64,000 bases of DNA from Burkholderia sp. USMB20. Lineage in GTDB: Bacteria > Pseudomonadota > Gammaproteobacteria > Burkholderiales > Burkholderiaceae. Under the pieces are notes generated by a model that was given only the letters and a program-made list of their open reading frames with translations, was not told the origin of the DNA and did not search any database. The position numbers and the translations under genes are program-made. Positions 63,502 through 64,000 of the stretch are shown piece by piece (within the stretch, counting starts at the first letter, position 1; every line of letters begins with the position of its first letter). The stretch covers positions 62,001 to 126,000 of the forward strand of contig NZ_JTAN02000001.1 in the NCBI RefSeq assembly GCF_000949135.2, read 5' to 3'.

Positions 63502-64000
63502 GAGAATTTCCTGATAACAAATCAAAAATCGGACGCACCGACGACGTTAGCCAGTGATTCGGGCACTACAGTGGCCGCTGACCAGCAGAACAAATCACTT
63601 GCACCGACGAGACCGGCGAATGCAGATACTCGACCGCTGCGTCCAGCAAGGTGCCGAACGTGTCGATCATTCAACAGCCACTCCAACAAACTGGCCCTTT
63701 CAATCACCGCTGAGCTACTTGTCTGGCTCCCCGGTCAGGCCAAGCGTCGTACTTTCTGAACGACTCGTAGCGCGATCCACCGAACAAACATTACGCCCTT
63801 ATTGTTTGTTGGCGAGCCAATCTACGTGCAAAGCGTGCCCATCGACTTCGCGAGACCGCATGCGACTGTGGCAAGTATAAGAGCGGCCGGGTTCATGTAC
63901 AATAAATATTTAACGTTACATGTTTATCGCAAACCCTCGGTTGACCCCCGACATCCTTTCCGCGAAGCTTCCCGCGATACACTTTGCCCTGACGAATGTA
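63502..64000. other. Upstream region of the purU-sox-hpd operon
   Basis: These 499 bases hold no supported gene. The stretch 63894-63922 is an AT-rich imperfect inverted repeat (CATGTA ... TACATG, with AATAAATATTTAA between), which may be a promoter/operator of the operon or of a gene beyond the window. The region immediately before purU has TAACAAATCAAAAATC, a possible promoter element. Confidence 0.4.

Overview
The window looks like a GC-rich betaproteobacterium of the Burkholderia type. This rests on codon usage, a Burkholderia-style trimeric porin, a PcaF/PcaR beta-ketoadipate pair, GbcAB betaine oxidation, heterotetrameric sarcosine oxidase and many LysR, IclR, TetR and HxlR regulators. 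All functional calls come from reading the sequence and from remembered family knowledge; no database search was run.

Region 1 (1-12,000) is ordinary chromosome: the gabD end, a conserved hypothetical protein, two tandem PAS-containing chemoreceptors that both carry frame breaks, a GNAT acetyltransferase, a DUF523 protein, pcaF with a divergent IclR regulator, an MHS-family transporter and an M20 amidohydrolase.

Region 2 (about 12,100-25,750) is accessory DNA. It opens with three copies of a 20-bp repeat. It then holds orphan genes, a stand-alone M41-like (HEAGH) protease, a dead tyrosine-recombinase remnant, a small HbpS/oxidoreductase/LysR block, a broken duplicate of an orphan gene, and a defence-like island. 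The island's core is a divergent pair of operons. The leftward one encodes a TIGR04255-like protein, an HTH protein and a zeta-type kinase. The rightward one encodes a multiubiquitin-like protein, a DUF6791-like/ThiF E1-like enzyme and a DUF6527-like zinc protein. The shared promoter contains 30-bp-phased direct repeats. Downstream are an unknown protein, a small membrane protein and a restriction-endonuclease-like protein. The region ends in a chimeric scar of two gene fragments.

Region 3 (25,800-33,700) concerns betaine and possibly DMSP: LysR, a GlxA/GbdR-like regulator, gbcB, gbcA, a LysR and a dddP-like M24 lyase with the expected metal and catalytic residues.

Region 4 (33,700-43,000) holds an HxlR/DoxX/SDR set, IclR plus an MFS transporter, and TetR plus an amino-acid permease, a EutQ-like cupin and a DAO-type oxidase.

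Region 5 (43,200-63,500) links aromatic amino-acid and methyl-group catabolism. It contains maiA, folD, a FolB-like T-fold gene, tyrB, a TetR regulator, a branched-chain-type binding protein, a porin, HxlR plus a flavodoxin, and one long leftward operon purU-soxB-soxD-soxA-soxG-hpd-VOC-fahA-bdhA-CoA-transferase. Betaine-derived sarcosine would feed Sox, whose methylene-THF goes to FolD and PurU. Tyrosine would go through TyrB, Hpd, MaiA and FahA to fumarate and acetoacetate, handled by the dehydrogenase and CoA-transferase. The homogentisate dioxygenase gene (hmgA) is not in the window. A 14-bp near-palindrome recurs at folD/folB and before the binding-protein gene, suggesting one regulator for this region.
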